Assembly: GCA_016792585.1 (NCBI GenBank)
Contig: JAEULB010000068.1
Coordinates: 1 to 40,332, forward strand
Reading direction: 5' to 3'
Length of the DNA stretch: 40,332 nt
Source: Rhodospirillaceae bacterium
Lineage (GTDB): Bacteria; Pseudomonadota; Alphaproteobacteria; SHVZ01
Made by a program: the position numbers and the translations under genes. Of the stretch, positions 1 to 8,325 are shown piece by piece (positions within the stretch are counted from its first letter, which is position 1; each line of letters begins with the position of its first letter). The notes under the pieces were generated by a model. It was not told the DNA's origin and did not search any database. It worked only from the letters and a program-made list of their open reading frames with translations.

Positions 1-1
1 C

Positions 2-556
2 ATGGCCGAGTGGGCCGACTTCTACGAGCGGCTCTTCAATTTCCGCGAGATCCGCTACTTCGACATCGAGGGCAAGCTGACCGGCCTCAAGAGCAAGGCG
101 ATGACCAGCCCTTGCGGCAAGATCCGGATCCCGATCAACGAGTCGTCCGACGACAAATCGCAGATCGAGGAGTACCTGCAGGCCTACAACGGCGAGGGTA
201 TCCAGCACATCGCGCTCAGTTGCGAGAGCATCTACGACGCGGTCGAGGGCCTGAAGAAGCGCGGCGTCGAGTTCCTCTCCGACGTGCCGGACGCCTACTA
301 CGAAATGCTGGACAAGCGGCTCCCCGGCCATGGCGAGGACGTGGCCCGCCTCAAGCGCGAGAAGATCCTGATCGACGGCGCGCCGACCAAGGACGGCGGC
401 ATCCTGCTGCAGATCTTCACCAAGACGGTGATCGGGCCGATCTTCTTCGAGCTGATCCAGCGGAAGGGCGACGAAGGCTTCGGCGAGGGCAACTTCCGCG
501 CCCTCTTCGAGTCGATGGAGCAGGACCAGATCAATCGCGGAGTGCTGACCCAATGA
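2..556 (+). CDS. hppD: 4-hydroxyphenylpyruvate dioxygenase, C-terminal part
   Basis: This is the C-terminal half of HPPD, the Fe(II) enzyme that turns 4-hydroxyphenylpyruvate into homogentisate in tyrosine breakdown. The gene enters from outside the window, so the ATG at base 2 is an internal methionine. Visible are the second-domain fold beginning with EWADFYERLF, the histidine iron ligand in GIQHIALS, and the glutamate ligand in FFELIQRKGDEGFGEGNF near the C-terminus. Both match the facial triad known for the family; the first histidine lies upstream. The stop overlaps the next start as ATGA (553-556), so translation is probably coupled to hmgA in one homogentisate operon. The 184 visible residues are about half of the usual 355-370. 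Confidence 0.95.
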   Translation: MAEWADFYERLFNFREIRYFDIEGKLTGLKSKAMTSPCGKIRIPINESSDDKSQIEEYLQAYNGEGIQHIALSCESIYDAVEGLKKRGVEFLSDVPDAYYEMLDKRLPGHGEDVARLKREKILIDGAPTKDGGILLQIFTKTVIGPIFFELIQRKGDEGFGEGNFRALFESMEQDQINRGVLTQ

Positions 557-1695
557 AGACCTGGATCTCGGTTCCCCGCCGCGAGGGCACGGCCTCGCGC
601 CAGGCCCATGCCGACCTGCCCCCGGGCACCTACGAGCGCGAGATCGGCAAGGAAGGCTTCTTCGGGCCGGCGACGCAGATGTATCACCGCCACCCGCCGA
701 CCGGCTGGGTCGAGTGGGACGGGCCGCTGAAGCCACGCGCCTTCGACCTCGCCAAGCTCAACGCGGTGCAGTCCTCGCCCTGGGACGCGATCGACGTGCT
801 GCACAACGCCCATGTCCGCATCCGCCACTGGCGGCCGGCCGGCGCGATGGATCACCTGGTTCGCAACAGCGACGGCGACGAGCTGATCTTCGTGCACGAA
901 GGCGACGGCGACCTTTTCTGCGACTACGGCCATCTCGCGATCGGCGAGGGCGACTATGTCGTGCTGCCGCGAGGCACGCAGTGGCGGATCACGCCGAAAG
1001 CGGCGATGACCGCGCTGCTGATCGAGGCGACCAACGACAGCTACCAGTTGCCCGATCGCGGCCCCTTGGGCGCGCAAGCCGTGTTCGATCCCGGCGTGCT
1101 CGATGTCCCGGCGATGGACGAGGCCTTCCGGGCACAGCAGACCGAGGATCCCTGGCGGGTGACGGTCAAGCGGCGCGGGCTCTTCTCGACCATCACCTAT
1201 CCATACAACCCGCTGGATGCCGCCGGCTGGCAGGGGACCCTGATGCCGGTCAGGCTCAACTGGCGCGACATCAGGCCGGTGATGAGCCATCGCTACCACC
1301 TGCCGCCCTCGGTGCACGCGACGTTCCTCTCATCGCGTTTCGTCGTCTGCACCTTCACGCCGCGGCCGGCGGAGAGCGACCCGGGCGCGCTCAAGCTGCC
1401 GTTCTTCCACAACAACGACGACTTCGACGAGATGATCTTCTACCACCGCGGCAAGTTCATGAGCCGAGACAACATCCACCCCGGCATGGTGACGCTGCAT
1501 CCTTGCGGCTTCCCGCACGGGCCGCACCCGAAGGCGTTCGCGATGGCGGCGAAGGCGCCGGGCGGCCACATGCTGGACGAAGTCGCGGTAATGGTGGACG
1601 CCCGCGACGCGTTCGACATCGGCACGCTGCCGGAAGGCATCGAGTGGCCGGGCTATGTGGACTCGTGGCGGAAGAAGCCGGAAGCGGCGGAGTAG
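553..1695 (+). CDS. hmgA: homogentisate 1,2-dioxygenase
   Basis: This cupin-fold iron dioxygenase opens the ring of homogentisate to give maleylacetoacetate. The 380-residue product matches the shorter bacterial version of the family rather than the roughly 440-residue version. Metal-site sequences are visible: FFHNNDDFDEMIFYHRG carries the conserved His and Glu, and LHPCGFPHGPHP carries the second His. The start is the ATG that overlaps the hppD stop (ATGA). A longer open frame runs upstream of it but only shadows hppD. The position between hppD and fahA fits the pathway order exactly. Confidence 0.92.
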   Translation: MKTWISVPRREGTASRQAHADLPPGTYEREIGKEGFFGPATQMYHRHPPTGWVEWDGPLKPRAFDLAKLNAVQSSPWDAIDVLHNAHVRIRHWRPAGAMDHLVRNSDGDELIFVHEGDGDLFCDYGHLAIGEGDYVVLPRGTQWRITPKAAMTALLIEATNDSYQLPDRGPLGAQAVFDPGVLDVPAMDEAFRAQQTEDPWRVTVKRRGLFSTITYPYNPLDAAGWQGTLMPVRLNWRDIRPVMSHRYHLPPSVHATFLSSRFVVCTFTPRPAESDPGALKLPFFHNNDDFDEMIFYHRGKFMSRDNIHPGMVTLHPCGFPHGPHPKAFAMAAKAPGGHMLDEVAVMVDARDAFDIGTLPEGIEWPGYVDSWRKKPEAAE

Positions 1696-1698
1696 CCC

Positions 1699-2691
1699 AT
1701 GAAGCTCGGATCCTTGAAGGAGGGCGGCCGCGACGGCACGCTCGTGGTCGTCTCCAGCGACCTCTCGCGGGCGGTTCGGGTGCCGAAGATCGCGGCGACG
1801 ATGCAGGCGGCGATCGAGGACTGGGAGACGCTGGCGCCGGAGCTGCGCTCCGTCGCCCGACTGCTCGACGATGGCAAGGTGCCCGATGCCTTCGCGCTCG
1901 ACGTGAGAACCCTCGCCTCGCCTTTCCCGCGCGCCTATCAGTGGGCGGACGGCTCGTCCTATCTCAACCACGTCGAGCTGGTCCGGAAGGCGCGCGGCGC
2001 CGAGATGCCGCCGTCCTTCCTGCACGATCCGCTGATGTACCAGGGCGGCTCCGACCGCTTCTTGGGCCCGACCGACCCGATCCCTGCGGCGAGCGAGGAC
2101 TGGGGCATCGACTTCGAGGGCGAGGTCGCTGTGGTGGTCGACGACGTGCCGATGGGCATTTCAGCCGACCGCGCGCGTGCGCATATCAAGCTCGTGATGC
2201 TCGTCAACGACGTCAGCCTCAGGAACCTGATCCCGAACGAGCTGGCCAAGGGCTTCGGCTTCTTCCACGGCAAGCCGCCGACGGCGTTCGGTCCAGTGGC
2301 GGTGGATCCAACCTCGCTCGGCGAGGCCTGGGATGGCGGCAAGCTGCATCTGCCGCTGATCTCGACCCTGAACGGGAAGCAGGTGGGCAACACCGATGCC
2401 GGCGCCGACATGCAGTTCGACTTCCCGGCGCTGATCGCACATGCCGCCAGGACCCGGCCGCTGTCCGCCGGCACCATCATCGGCTCCGGCACCGTCTCCA
2501 ACCGCGACCGATCCCGCGGCTGGTCCTGCATCGCCGAGGTGCGGATGATCGAAACCATCGAGGAGGGCAAGCCGAAGACGCCGTTCATGCGCTTCGGCGA
2601 TACCATCCGGCTGGAGATGCCGGACTCCTCCGGGCGCTCCGTGTTCGGGGCGATCGAGCAGACCGTCGTCCGCGCCGGGCCAGCGTCGTAA
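1699..2691 (+). CDS. fahA: fumarylacetoacetate hydrolase
   Basis: This gene encodes the last step of homogentisate degradation, cleaving fumarylacetoacetate to fumarate and acetoacetate. The 330-residue product is the shorter bacterial FAH type. Conserved FAH-fold stretches are the acidic metal region WGIDFEGEVAVVVDD, the VMLVNDVSLRNL segment with its Asp, and the C-terminal GTIIGSGTVSNRD glycine-rich motif. It starts 3 bases after the hmgA stop, so it belongs to the same transcript. Other FAH-superfamily activities are possible from sequence alone, but the neighbours make this function very likely. Confidence 0.92.
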   Translation: MKLGSLKEGGRDGTLVVVSSDLSRAVRVPKIAATMQAAIEDWETLAPELRSVARLLDDGKVPDAFALDVRTLASPFPRAYQWADGSSYLNHVELVRKARGAEMPPSFLHDPLMYQGGSDRFLGPTDPIPAASEDWGIDFEGEVAVVVDDVPMGISADRARAHIKLVMLVNDVSLRNLIPNELAKGFGFFHGKPPTAFGPVAVDPTSLGEAWDGGKLHLPLISTLNGKQVGNTDAGADMQFDFPALIAHAARTRPLSAGTIIGSGTVSNRDRSRGWSCIAEVRMIETIEEGKPKTPFMRFGDTIRLEMPDSSGRSVFGAIEQTVVRAGPAS

Positions 2692-2725
2692 ACTGCATCC
2701 GCACCTTGAAGGGGGATCCGGCGCG

Positions 2726-3367
2726 ATGAAGCTCCATGGCTACTTCCGTTCCTCGGCCGCGTTCCGCGTCCGCATCGCGCTCAACCTGAAGGGACTCGCC
2801 TACGACAACGCCTTCGTGCATCTGAGGAAGGGGGATCAGAAGAGCGCCGCCTATCTCGGCCTCAACCCGCAGGCGCTGGTGCCGACGCTCGAGGACGGGC
2901 CGCATGCGCTGACCCAGTCGCTGGCGATCGTCGAGTACCTGGAGGAGACCAGGCCCTCTCCGCCGCTGCTGCCGAAGACGCCGCATGAACGCGCGCGGGT
3001 CCGGGCGCTAGCGCAGATCGTCGCCTGCGACATCCACCCGGTCGACAACCTTCGCGTCCTTCAGTACCTCGCGAAGGAGCTCAAGGCCGACGAGGCCGCG
3101 GTCGCCCGCTGGTTCAACCACTGGATCGCGACCGGCTTCAGTGGGCTCGAGGCGATGCTGGCGAAGGACAAGGCGACGGGGCGATTCTGCCACGGCGACA
3201 CGCCGGGACTCGCCGACATCTGCCTGGTGCCGCAGGTCTTCAATTCCAAGCGCCACAACCTGGATCTGGCGCCTTATCCGACGATCTCGCGGATCTTCGA
3301 TGCCTGCATGGCGCTGCCGGCCTTCGACGCAGCCCAGCCCTCGAAGCAGCCCGACGCCGAGCCCTGA
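2726..3367 (+). CDS. maiA: maleylacetoacetate isomerase (zeta-class GST fold)
   Basis: This glutathione-dependent isomerase converts maleylacetoacetate to fumarylacetoacetate, linking hmgA to fahA. The 213-residue protein has the GST thioredoxin-like N-domain with the zeta-class SSAAFRVRIALNLKG motif (residues 9-23) and the glutathione-binding TQSLAIVEYLEE segment, followed by the helical C-domain. A purine-rich site, GAAGGGGGAT at 2708-2717, precedes the ATG. It lies 34 bases after fahA and is last in the operon. Its stop lies in a 16-base tandem duplication described separately. Confidence 0.92.
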   Translation: MKLHGYFRSSAAFRVRIALNLKGLAYDNAFVHLRKGDQKSAAYLGLNPQALVPTLEDGPHALTQSLAIVEYLEETRPSPPLLPKTPHERARVRALAQIVACDIHPVDNLRVLQYLAKELKADEAAVARWFNHWIATGFSGLEAMLAKDKATGRFCHGDTPGLADICLVPQVFNSKRHNLDLAPYPTISRIFDACMALPAFDAAQPSKQPDAEP

Positions 3368-3392
3368 GAGCCGTCAGCCCTGAGAGCCGTCA
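3361..3392. repeat. exact 16-base tandem duplication between maiA and the dsbA-like gene
   Basis: The unit gccctgagagccgtca occurs twice in perfect tandem (3361-3376 and 3377-3392). Copy 1 holds the stop codon of maiA (TGA, 3365-3367) and copy 2 holds the stop codon of the converging dsbA-like gene (TCA on this strand, 3390-3392). Each copy also contains the other gene's stop sequence, so either gene would still terminate with a single copy. It looks like a slippage duplication. Confidence 0.9.
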
Positions 3393-4118
3393 GCCCTTGC
3401 GGGCGCGGGCGACGATCGTCTTGAAGGTGTCGAGCTCGGCCGCGCCCGGCACGAATTCCTTGCCGATGATGAAGGCCGGCGTTCCGGTGATCTCGAGCTG
3501 GCCGGCGAGGTCGCGGTTCTTCTTGAGCGCCTCGTCGATCGCTGCCGAATTGAGGTCGCGCTTGAGCTGCGCCATGTCGAGCCCGGCTTCCTTCGCCAGC
3601 TTCATCACCGTCTCCTGATCGAGCGCGCCCTTGGCGGCGATCAGCAGACGGTGCATCGGCTCGTACTTGTCCTGCGCCTTGGCGGCGAGCGCGACCCTTG
3701 AGGCGAAAAGCGACTCGGGGCCCAGGATCGGAAACTCCTTCATCACACGCCGGATGCGGCCATCTTCCTTGACCAGCTGGTCGATCACGGGTGCTGTCCG
3801 CTTGCAGTAGGGGCAGCGATAGTCGAAGAACTCGACCACGGTCACGTCACCGGTCGGATTGCCCAGAACCGGCGAGCCCGGATCGAACGCGAGCTCGTCC
3901 TTCAGCCTCGCCAGCGCCTCGACACGGCGTTCCTCGGCCGACTGCTGCTCCTTCGCCTGCAGTGCCTCGACCGCTTCCCGGATGATCTCCGGATTCTTCA
4001 GGATGTAGGCGCGCACGATCTCCTCGATCGCCTTCTTCTGATCGGGAGAAAATGGCTGCGCGGCGGCGGGAAGCTGAAGAGCCAGGGCGAGCAGAACGGC
4101 GGCAACGAGGCGACGCAT
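3390..4118 (-). CDS. DsbA-family (Com1-like) periplasmic thiol oxidoreductase
   Basis: This is an exported thioredoxin-fold protein that probably makes or repairs disulfides in periplasmic proteins. An N-terminal signal peptide (MRRL, a hydrophobic run, then PAAA-Q about residue 20) is followed by a helical Com1-like domain (about 24-75). The catalytic C-P-Y-C is at residues 102-105 in FFDYRCPYC, and the cis-proline loop TGTPAFIIG is near the C-terminus. I chose ATG 4118 because AAAGG sits 6 bases before it; TTG at 4124 lies directly against that site. The next gene upstream on the same strand, the M48 protease at 4215-5561, is also a periplasmic quality-control factor and may share its transcript. 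Confidence 0.85.
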   Translation of the reverse strand: MRRLVAAVLLALALQLPAAAQPFSPDQKKAIEEIVRAYILKNPEIIREAVEALQAKEQQSAEERRVEALARLKDELAFDPGSPVLGNPTGDVTVVEFFDYRCPYCKRTAPVIDQLVKEDGRIRRVMKEFPILGPESLFASRVALAAKAQDKYEPMHRLLIAAKGALDQETVMKLAKEAGLDMAQLKRDLNSAAIDEALKKNRDLAGQLEITGTPAFIIGKEFVPGAAELDTFKTIVARARKG

Positions 4119-4214
4119 GAACAACCTTTCACGAATATCGCTTGGAACTATGGGAAGGCCGCGAGCCGAAGTCCACGCACGTTCGAGTGAAACACCGCGG
4201 GCGGGCTGTGGATC

Positions 4215-5561
4215 CTAGCGTTTCGGCTTCTTGCTGTCGGCCTCGATCTTGAGGTCCTGGGCGCGCAGCCAGCCGGGCGTGCCTTCCTTCAGGAGCCGCA
4301 TCGCCCGGGTCGCCTGCTGGGCCGCGTCCATGCGCCGCCCGTCGACCATCGCCTGCTCGGCGAGGGCGAGGGCCGCCTCGCCGACCCGCCCCTCGCGGCC
4401 ATGCGCGATCGCGAGCAGACGCCAAGCGAGCCCGATGTCGCGGTCGACATGCACGGCGGCCTGCAGGTGGGACATCGCGTCCCGGGTCAGAGCGGGTTGG
4501 TCGAGCTCAAGCTGAGCCTGGGCATATCCCACCCGGATCAGCGCCGAGGTCGGCAGCAGGCGGACCGCTTCGCCGTGCGATGCCACCGCTTCCTGGATCC
4601 GGCCGTTCTCGAACAGCATCTGCCCCTTCATCTCCCGGTAGTAGGGATCATCGGGAAACTCGGCGATCAGCCCGTCGATCAGCGGCAGCGCCTTGGCCAG
4701 GTCGGGAATCCGGTAATAGGCGACCGCGCGCGCATAGCGCGCCGCTTCCGAATTGTCGGTTTCCTTGTAGATCTGGAACGTTCGCGTCGGCTGCTCGATG
4801 AAGGCGAAGAGCTTCGCCTTGATGCGCTTGTGCATGCGCTCGAACTCGGGCGGTACCTGCGCGTTGGCATAGCGTGCGTTCTGCAGGGATGCCCTGACCG
4901 TATCCACGCGCTCGCGCGTCAGCGGGTGCGTCCTGACATAGGGAGACTGCCGGTTCTGCGAGAGCAGCTCCTGCCCGGAAAGGATCTCGAAGAACTCGAG
5001 CATGCCCTTGGCGCTGTAGCCCGAACGGTCGAGAAAGGTGAGCCCGGCCTGGTCGGCCGCGGATTCCTGCGCCCGGCTGAAGCTGAGCACGTTGGACTGC
5101 GCGATGGTGGCGCCGGTGCCGATGACGGCCATGCCGGCGTCGCCCTTGCCCGCCACCGCCGCGGCCGCGCCCAGGACCATCGAGAGGATCTGGATGGCGC
5201 TGGCGCCCTTGAGCTCGTCCTGGATCCTGGACAGGTGGCCGCCGGTGATGTGGCCGGTCTCGTGCGCGAGCACGCCGATGATCTGGCTCGCCGACTCGGA
5301 GCGGAAGATCAGGCCGGTATTCATGAATACCTTCTGCCCGCCGGCGACGAAGGCATTGATCGCGCTTTCGCGCACGATGTAGATCTCGACGTCGCCTGCC
5401 GCCAGGCCGGCCGCCTGGAATATTGGCGTCGCGTACTCGCGGATGGTATTTTCCGTCTCGGCGTCCCGGATCAGCGAAATCCGCTGCGCTGCCGCCGGAA
5501 GCGAGAACGCGAGAATGGCGGCCACAACCAGCGCGAGCCAGGACGTCCGTCGCCTCAGCAT
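4215..5561 (-). CDS. M48 family metalloprotease with TPR region, BepA/YfgC-like
   Basis: This is a predicted periplasmic zinc metalloprotease. In the BepA family such proteins chaperone or degrade outer-membrane proteins such as the LPS translocon. A signal peptide (MLRRRTSWLALVVAAILA, with cleavage near AAA-Q at 25-26) is followed by the M48 domain with zinc motif HETGH at 100-104 and the third ligand Glu in QESAAD (about residue 166). The C-terminal half (about 270-440) is helical and TPR-like (for example ALPLIDGLIAEFPDDPYYR). A longer frame opens at 5648, but the signal peptide begins at the ATG at 5561. That ATG shares the palindrome CATG with the best start of the divergent lipoprotein gene. 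Confidence 0.85.
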   Translation of the reverse strand: MLRRRTSWLALVVAAILAFSLPAAAQRISLIRDAETENTIREYATPIFQAAGLAAGDVEIYIVRESAINAFVAGGQKVFMNTGLIFRSESASQIIGVLAHETGHITGGHLSRIQDELKGASAIQILSMVLGAAAAVAGKGDAGMAVIGTGATIAQSNVLSFSRAQESAADQAGLTFLDRSGYSAKGMLEFFEILSGQELLSQNRQSPYVRTHPLTRERVDTVRASLQNARYANAQVPPEFERMHKRIKAKLFAFIEQPTRTFQIYKETDNSEAARYARAVAYYRIPDLAKALPLIDGLIAEFPDDPYYREMKGQMLFENGRIQEAVASHGEAVRLLPTSALIRVGYAQAQLELDQPALTRDAMSHLQAAVHVDRDIGLAWRLLAIAHGREGRVGEAALALAEQAMVDGRRMDAAQQATRAMRLLKEGTPGWLRAQDLKIEADSKKPKR

Positions 5562-7173
5562 GCCCGTCACAGTGTCTGATCCTCGATCACCGGCCGATTC
5601 TTTCCGCCGATCATGGCGGAAATGTGCCGGCGTCCTGTTGGCCCTCATTCTCGCTGCCTGCGGGGGGAGTAATCAACCCGGCACGGTCGAGCCGATCGAA
5701 ACCGGCTTTTTCGGCGCGATTGCCGCCGACGAACCCCGGGCGGCGATCGTCGGTCGCGACGTGTTGATCGCCGGCGGCAGCGCCGCCGACGCTGCCGTTG
5801 CGGTCGCATTCGCCCTCGCGGCCACCCTTCCCTCCTCCGCCGGTCTCGGCGGCGGCGGCGCCTGCCTCTCGTTCAACGGGCCGACGGCGGCAGGAACCTT
5901 GTTCGACTTCGCCGCATCCGCGACGGCGGAGAGCCGGATCGCGGTTCCTGCCCTGGTGCGCGGCCTCGCGGCCCTGCACGCCCGGCACGGACGCATGCCC
6001 TGGACGCAGGTCCTGGGGCCGGCCGAGGGCATCGCCCGCTTCGGCGCGCCCGTCAGCCGCGCGCTCGCCCAGGCTCTCGCGGAAGCTCCGGGGGAACTCG
6101 CGCGCGACCCCGCGAGCGCCCGGATATTCGCACCTGCCGGCAGCCTGCTCCGCGAGGGCGAGACCCTGGTTCAGCTCGATCTCGCCACGATCCTCGGCCA
6201 GATCCGCCAGAAGGGCGGCGGCGAGTTTTATGCCGGCCTCCTCTCCCAGCAGGTCGCGGCTGCCGCCCAGGATGCCTTGACGCTCGAGGCTCTGCGCGGC
6301 TATCGGCCGCGGACGGCGACTCCGCCGGCCATTCGCCTCAACAACCAGCAGCAGATCCTGTTCGCCGGTGACCGGCCGGCGACGGCGGCGCTGTTCGGAC
6401 GACTGCTTGCGCTTGGCGCCGACGCAGCTCCCTCGGCCGGCGACTCGCCCCGCTACTGGGTCGAGGCCGCAGCCGCCGCCGAAGCCCAGCTCGCGGACAC
6501 GCTGTCGCGGGGAGAGGCCGCGATCGTGCCGGCGTCGGCCGAGCTTTCTGCGCTGACCGCCCGCGTGCGCGCTGGAAACCACGAACGGCCGGCCAAGACC
6601 CTGGGCCCGGTCGGCACGGTGCGCGCCGGCGCGACCTCGCTCTACGTCGCCGACAAGAACGGCCTCGCGATCGCCTGCGCCCTCGGCCTCAACGCGCCCT
6701 GGGGCACCGGTAAGGTCCTTCCGGGCACCGGCATCCTCGCGGCACCGCCGCCCTCGGCCGAGAGTCCGCGGGCGGTCGCCGCGATCGGCGCCACGACCGG
6801 AAGCGGCGGCATCTACTTCGCCGCCTCCGCCTCGGGACGTGCGTCGGCGTCGGCGCTTGCACCGATGGCGCTGACCGCAATGACGCCGCGACCGGACATC
6901 TCGGCGTTGCTCGCCCAGCCACGGGTCGCCTACGACGGTGCCGCCGACGCAGCCCTGGTCGAGGCCGGAGTGCCGCTCGATTCCTTGAGCCGCAGCGGCG
7001 TCAGGACGATCGAGGCCTCGCCGCTCGGCCTGGCGAATGTCCTCTCCTGCCCGGATGAGCTGGTTCGGGCGCGAGCCTCGTGCCGCATCGCCGTCGATCC
7101 CCGCGGCGCCGGCCTCGCGTTCGGTGGCGGCACGGGTCAAGTAAGCTCCGGTCCGCTCACGAATCGCCGCTAG
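5560..7173 (+). CDS. gamma-glutamyltransferase-like lipoprotein, catalytic threonine missing
   Basis: The protein has the overall sequence pattern of gamma-glutamyltransferase, an Ntn hydrolase that splits itself at a threonine to act on glutathione. Visible are a lipoprotein signal ending in the lipobox LAAC and the large-subunit motif GGSAADAAVAVAFALA followed by GLGGGG. The region equivalent to the family's self-cleavage site reads GATSLYVADKNG. Aligned to the usual TTHYSVVD, the nucleophile Thr is Ala (codon 6631-6633) and the following His is Ser. A TGSGG stretch stands where the family has its GSPGG loop. It is therefore probably unprocessed and inactive as a transferase, or acts differently. 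The start is uncertain: ATG 5560 or GTG 5572, neither with a good ribosome site. The aminotransferase starts 3 bases after the stop. Confidence 0.75.
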   Translation: MPVTVSDPRSPADSFRRSWRKCAGVLLALILAACGGSNQPGTVEPIETGFFGAIAADEPRAAIVGRDVLIAGGSAADAAVAVAFALAATLPSSAGLGGGGACLSFNGPTAAGTLFDFAASATAESRIAVPALVRGLAALHARHGRMPWTQVLGPAEGIARFGAPVSRALAQALAEAPGELARDPASARIFAPAGSLLREGETLVQLDLATILGQIRQKGGGEFYAGLLSQQVAAAAQDALTLEALRGYRPRTATPPAIRLNNQQQILFAGDRPATAALFGRLLALGADAAPSAGDSPRYWVEAAAAAEAQLADTLSRGEAAIVPASAELSALTARVRAGNHERPAKTLGPVGTVRAGATSLYVADKNGLAIACALGLNAPWGTGKVLPGTGILAAPPPSAESPRAVAAIGATTGSGGIYFAASASGRASASALAPMALTAMTPRPDISALLAQPRVAYDGAADAALVEAGVPLDSLSRSGVRTIEASPLGLANVLSCPDELVRARASCRIAVDPRGAGLAFGGGTGQVSSGPLTNRR

Positions 7174-7176
7174 CCG

Positions 7177-8325
7177 ATGACCCGACGGATCGCGCACCGG
7201 GCGAGCATCCCGCCCTTCATCGTCATGGACGTGCTGCGCGCCGCCAACGAGCGCGCGGCGACCGGCGCCGACGTGCTCCATCTCGAAGTCGGCCAGCCGT
7301 CGACCGGCGCACCGGCCCGCGTGGTCGAGGCCGCAAGGGCTGCGCTCGGCCGCGAGGTCTTGGGCTACACCGATGCGCTCGGCATCCCGCCGCTCCGCCA
7401 GGCGATCGCCCGCCACTATCGAGATCGCTACGGCGTCGACGTCGACCCGGCACGCATCGTCGTCACCACCGGATCCTCGGGCGCCTTTATCCTCTCCTTC
7501 CTCGCCGCCTTCGACCAGGGCGCACGCGTCGCGGTGACCGCGCCGGGCTATCCCGCCTATCGCAACATCCTCTCGGCGCTCGGCATCGAGGTCGTAGAGA
7601 TCGAGGTCGGCCCACAGACCCGCTTCCAGCCGACGCCGGCACTGCTCGACAAGGCCGGAAAGCTCGATGGCCTGATCGTCGCGAGCCCTGCGAACCCGAC
7701 CGGCACCATGCTGTCGGCGGCCGACCTCAAGGCGCTCGCCGACCATTGCGCCAAGCGCGACATCCGCTTCATCTCGGACGAGATCTACCACGGCATCACC
7801 TATGGCGACGCGGCGACGACGGCGCTGGCGGTCACCGACCGCGCCGTCGTCATCAACAGCTTTTCGAAATACTTCTCGATGACCGGCTGGCGCCTCGGAT
7901 GGATGGTGCTGCCGGAGGAACTGGTCCGTCCGGTCGAGTGCCTGGCGCAGAACCTCTTCATCTCGCCGCCGTCACTCTCGCAGGTGGCGGCGGTCGAGGT
8001 CTTCGGCTGCCGCGATGAGCTCGAGGCCAACGTGAAGCGCTATGCCGCCAACCGCGCGGTGCTGCTCGATGCCCTGCCGAAGGCCGGCCTCGACCGCATC
8101 GCTCCGCCGGACGGCGCGTTCTACCTCTATGTCGATGTCGGGCACGTCACCAACGACAGTGCCGATTTCTGCAAGCGCCTGCTGGCGGACACCGGCGTCG
8201 CGATCACGCCCGGCATGGATTTCGATCCGTCGCGGGGATCGCGCACGCTCCGATTCTCCTTTGCCGGCGCGACCGAGACGATGGAAGAAGCCGCGCGACG
8301 CCTGGGCTCTTGGCTTAGGCGCTAG
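7177..8325 (+). CDS. PLP-dependent aminotransferase, class I/II
   Basis: This is a fold-type I aminotransferase transferring amino groups between amino and keto acids; the substrate cannot be told from sequence. Hallmarks are Asn173 in SPANPTGT, Asp201 and Tyr204 in SDEIYHG, the PLP lysine Lys231 in SFSKYFSMTGWRLGW, and a C-terminal Arg in RTLRFSFA that would bind the substrate carboxylate. The 382-residue length is normal. It begins 3 bases after the lipoprotein stop, so the two are probably co-transcribed. The 3' end shares the four bases CTAG with the end of the converging methyltransferase gene. Confidence 0.88.
   Translation: MTRRIAHRASIPPFIVMDVLRAANERAATGADVLHLEVGQPSTGAPARVVEAARAALGREVLGYTDALGIPPLRQAIARHYRDRYGVDVDPARIVVTTGSSGAFILSFLAAFDQGARVAVTAPGYPAYRNILSALGIEVVEIEVGPQTRFQPTPALLDKAGKLDGLIVASPANPTGTMLSAADLKALADHCAKRDIRFISDEIYHGITYGDAATTALAVTDRAVVINSFSKYFSMTGWRLGWMVLPEELVRPVECLAQNLFISPPSLSQVAAVEVFGCRDELEANVKRYAANRAVLLDALPKAGLDRIAPPDGAFYLYVDVGHVTNDSADFCKRLLADTGVAITPGMDFDPSRGSRTLRFSFAGATETMEEAARRLGSWLRR

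Noticed and set aside
714..2729. Open frame of about 671 codons overlapping hmgA and fahA on the same strand
   Set aside because: It is a frame-shifted reading of two pathway genes and is dominated by Arg and Ala.
5611..7791. Long open frame of about 726 codons opposite the lipoprotein and aminotransferase genes
   Set aside because: Low-complexity Arg/Gly/Ala composition without motifs; the + strand genes have recognisable family sequences through the whole stretch.
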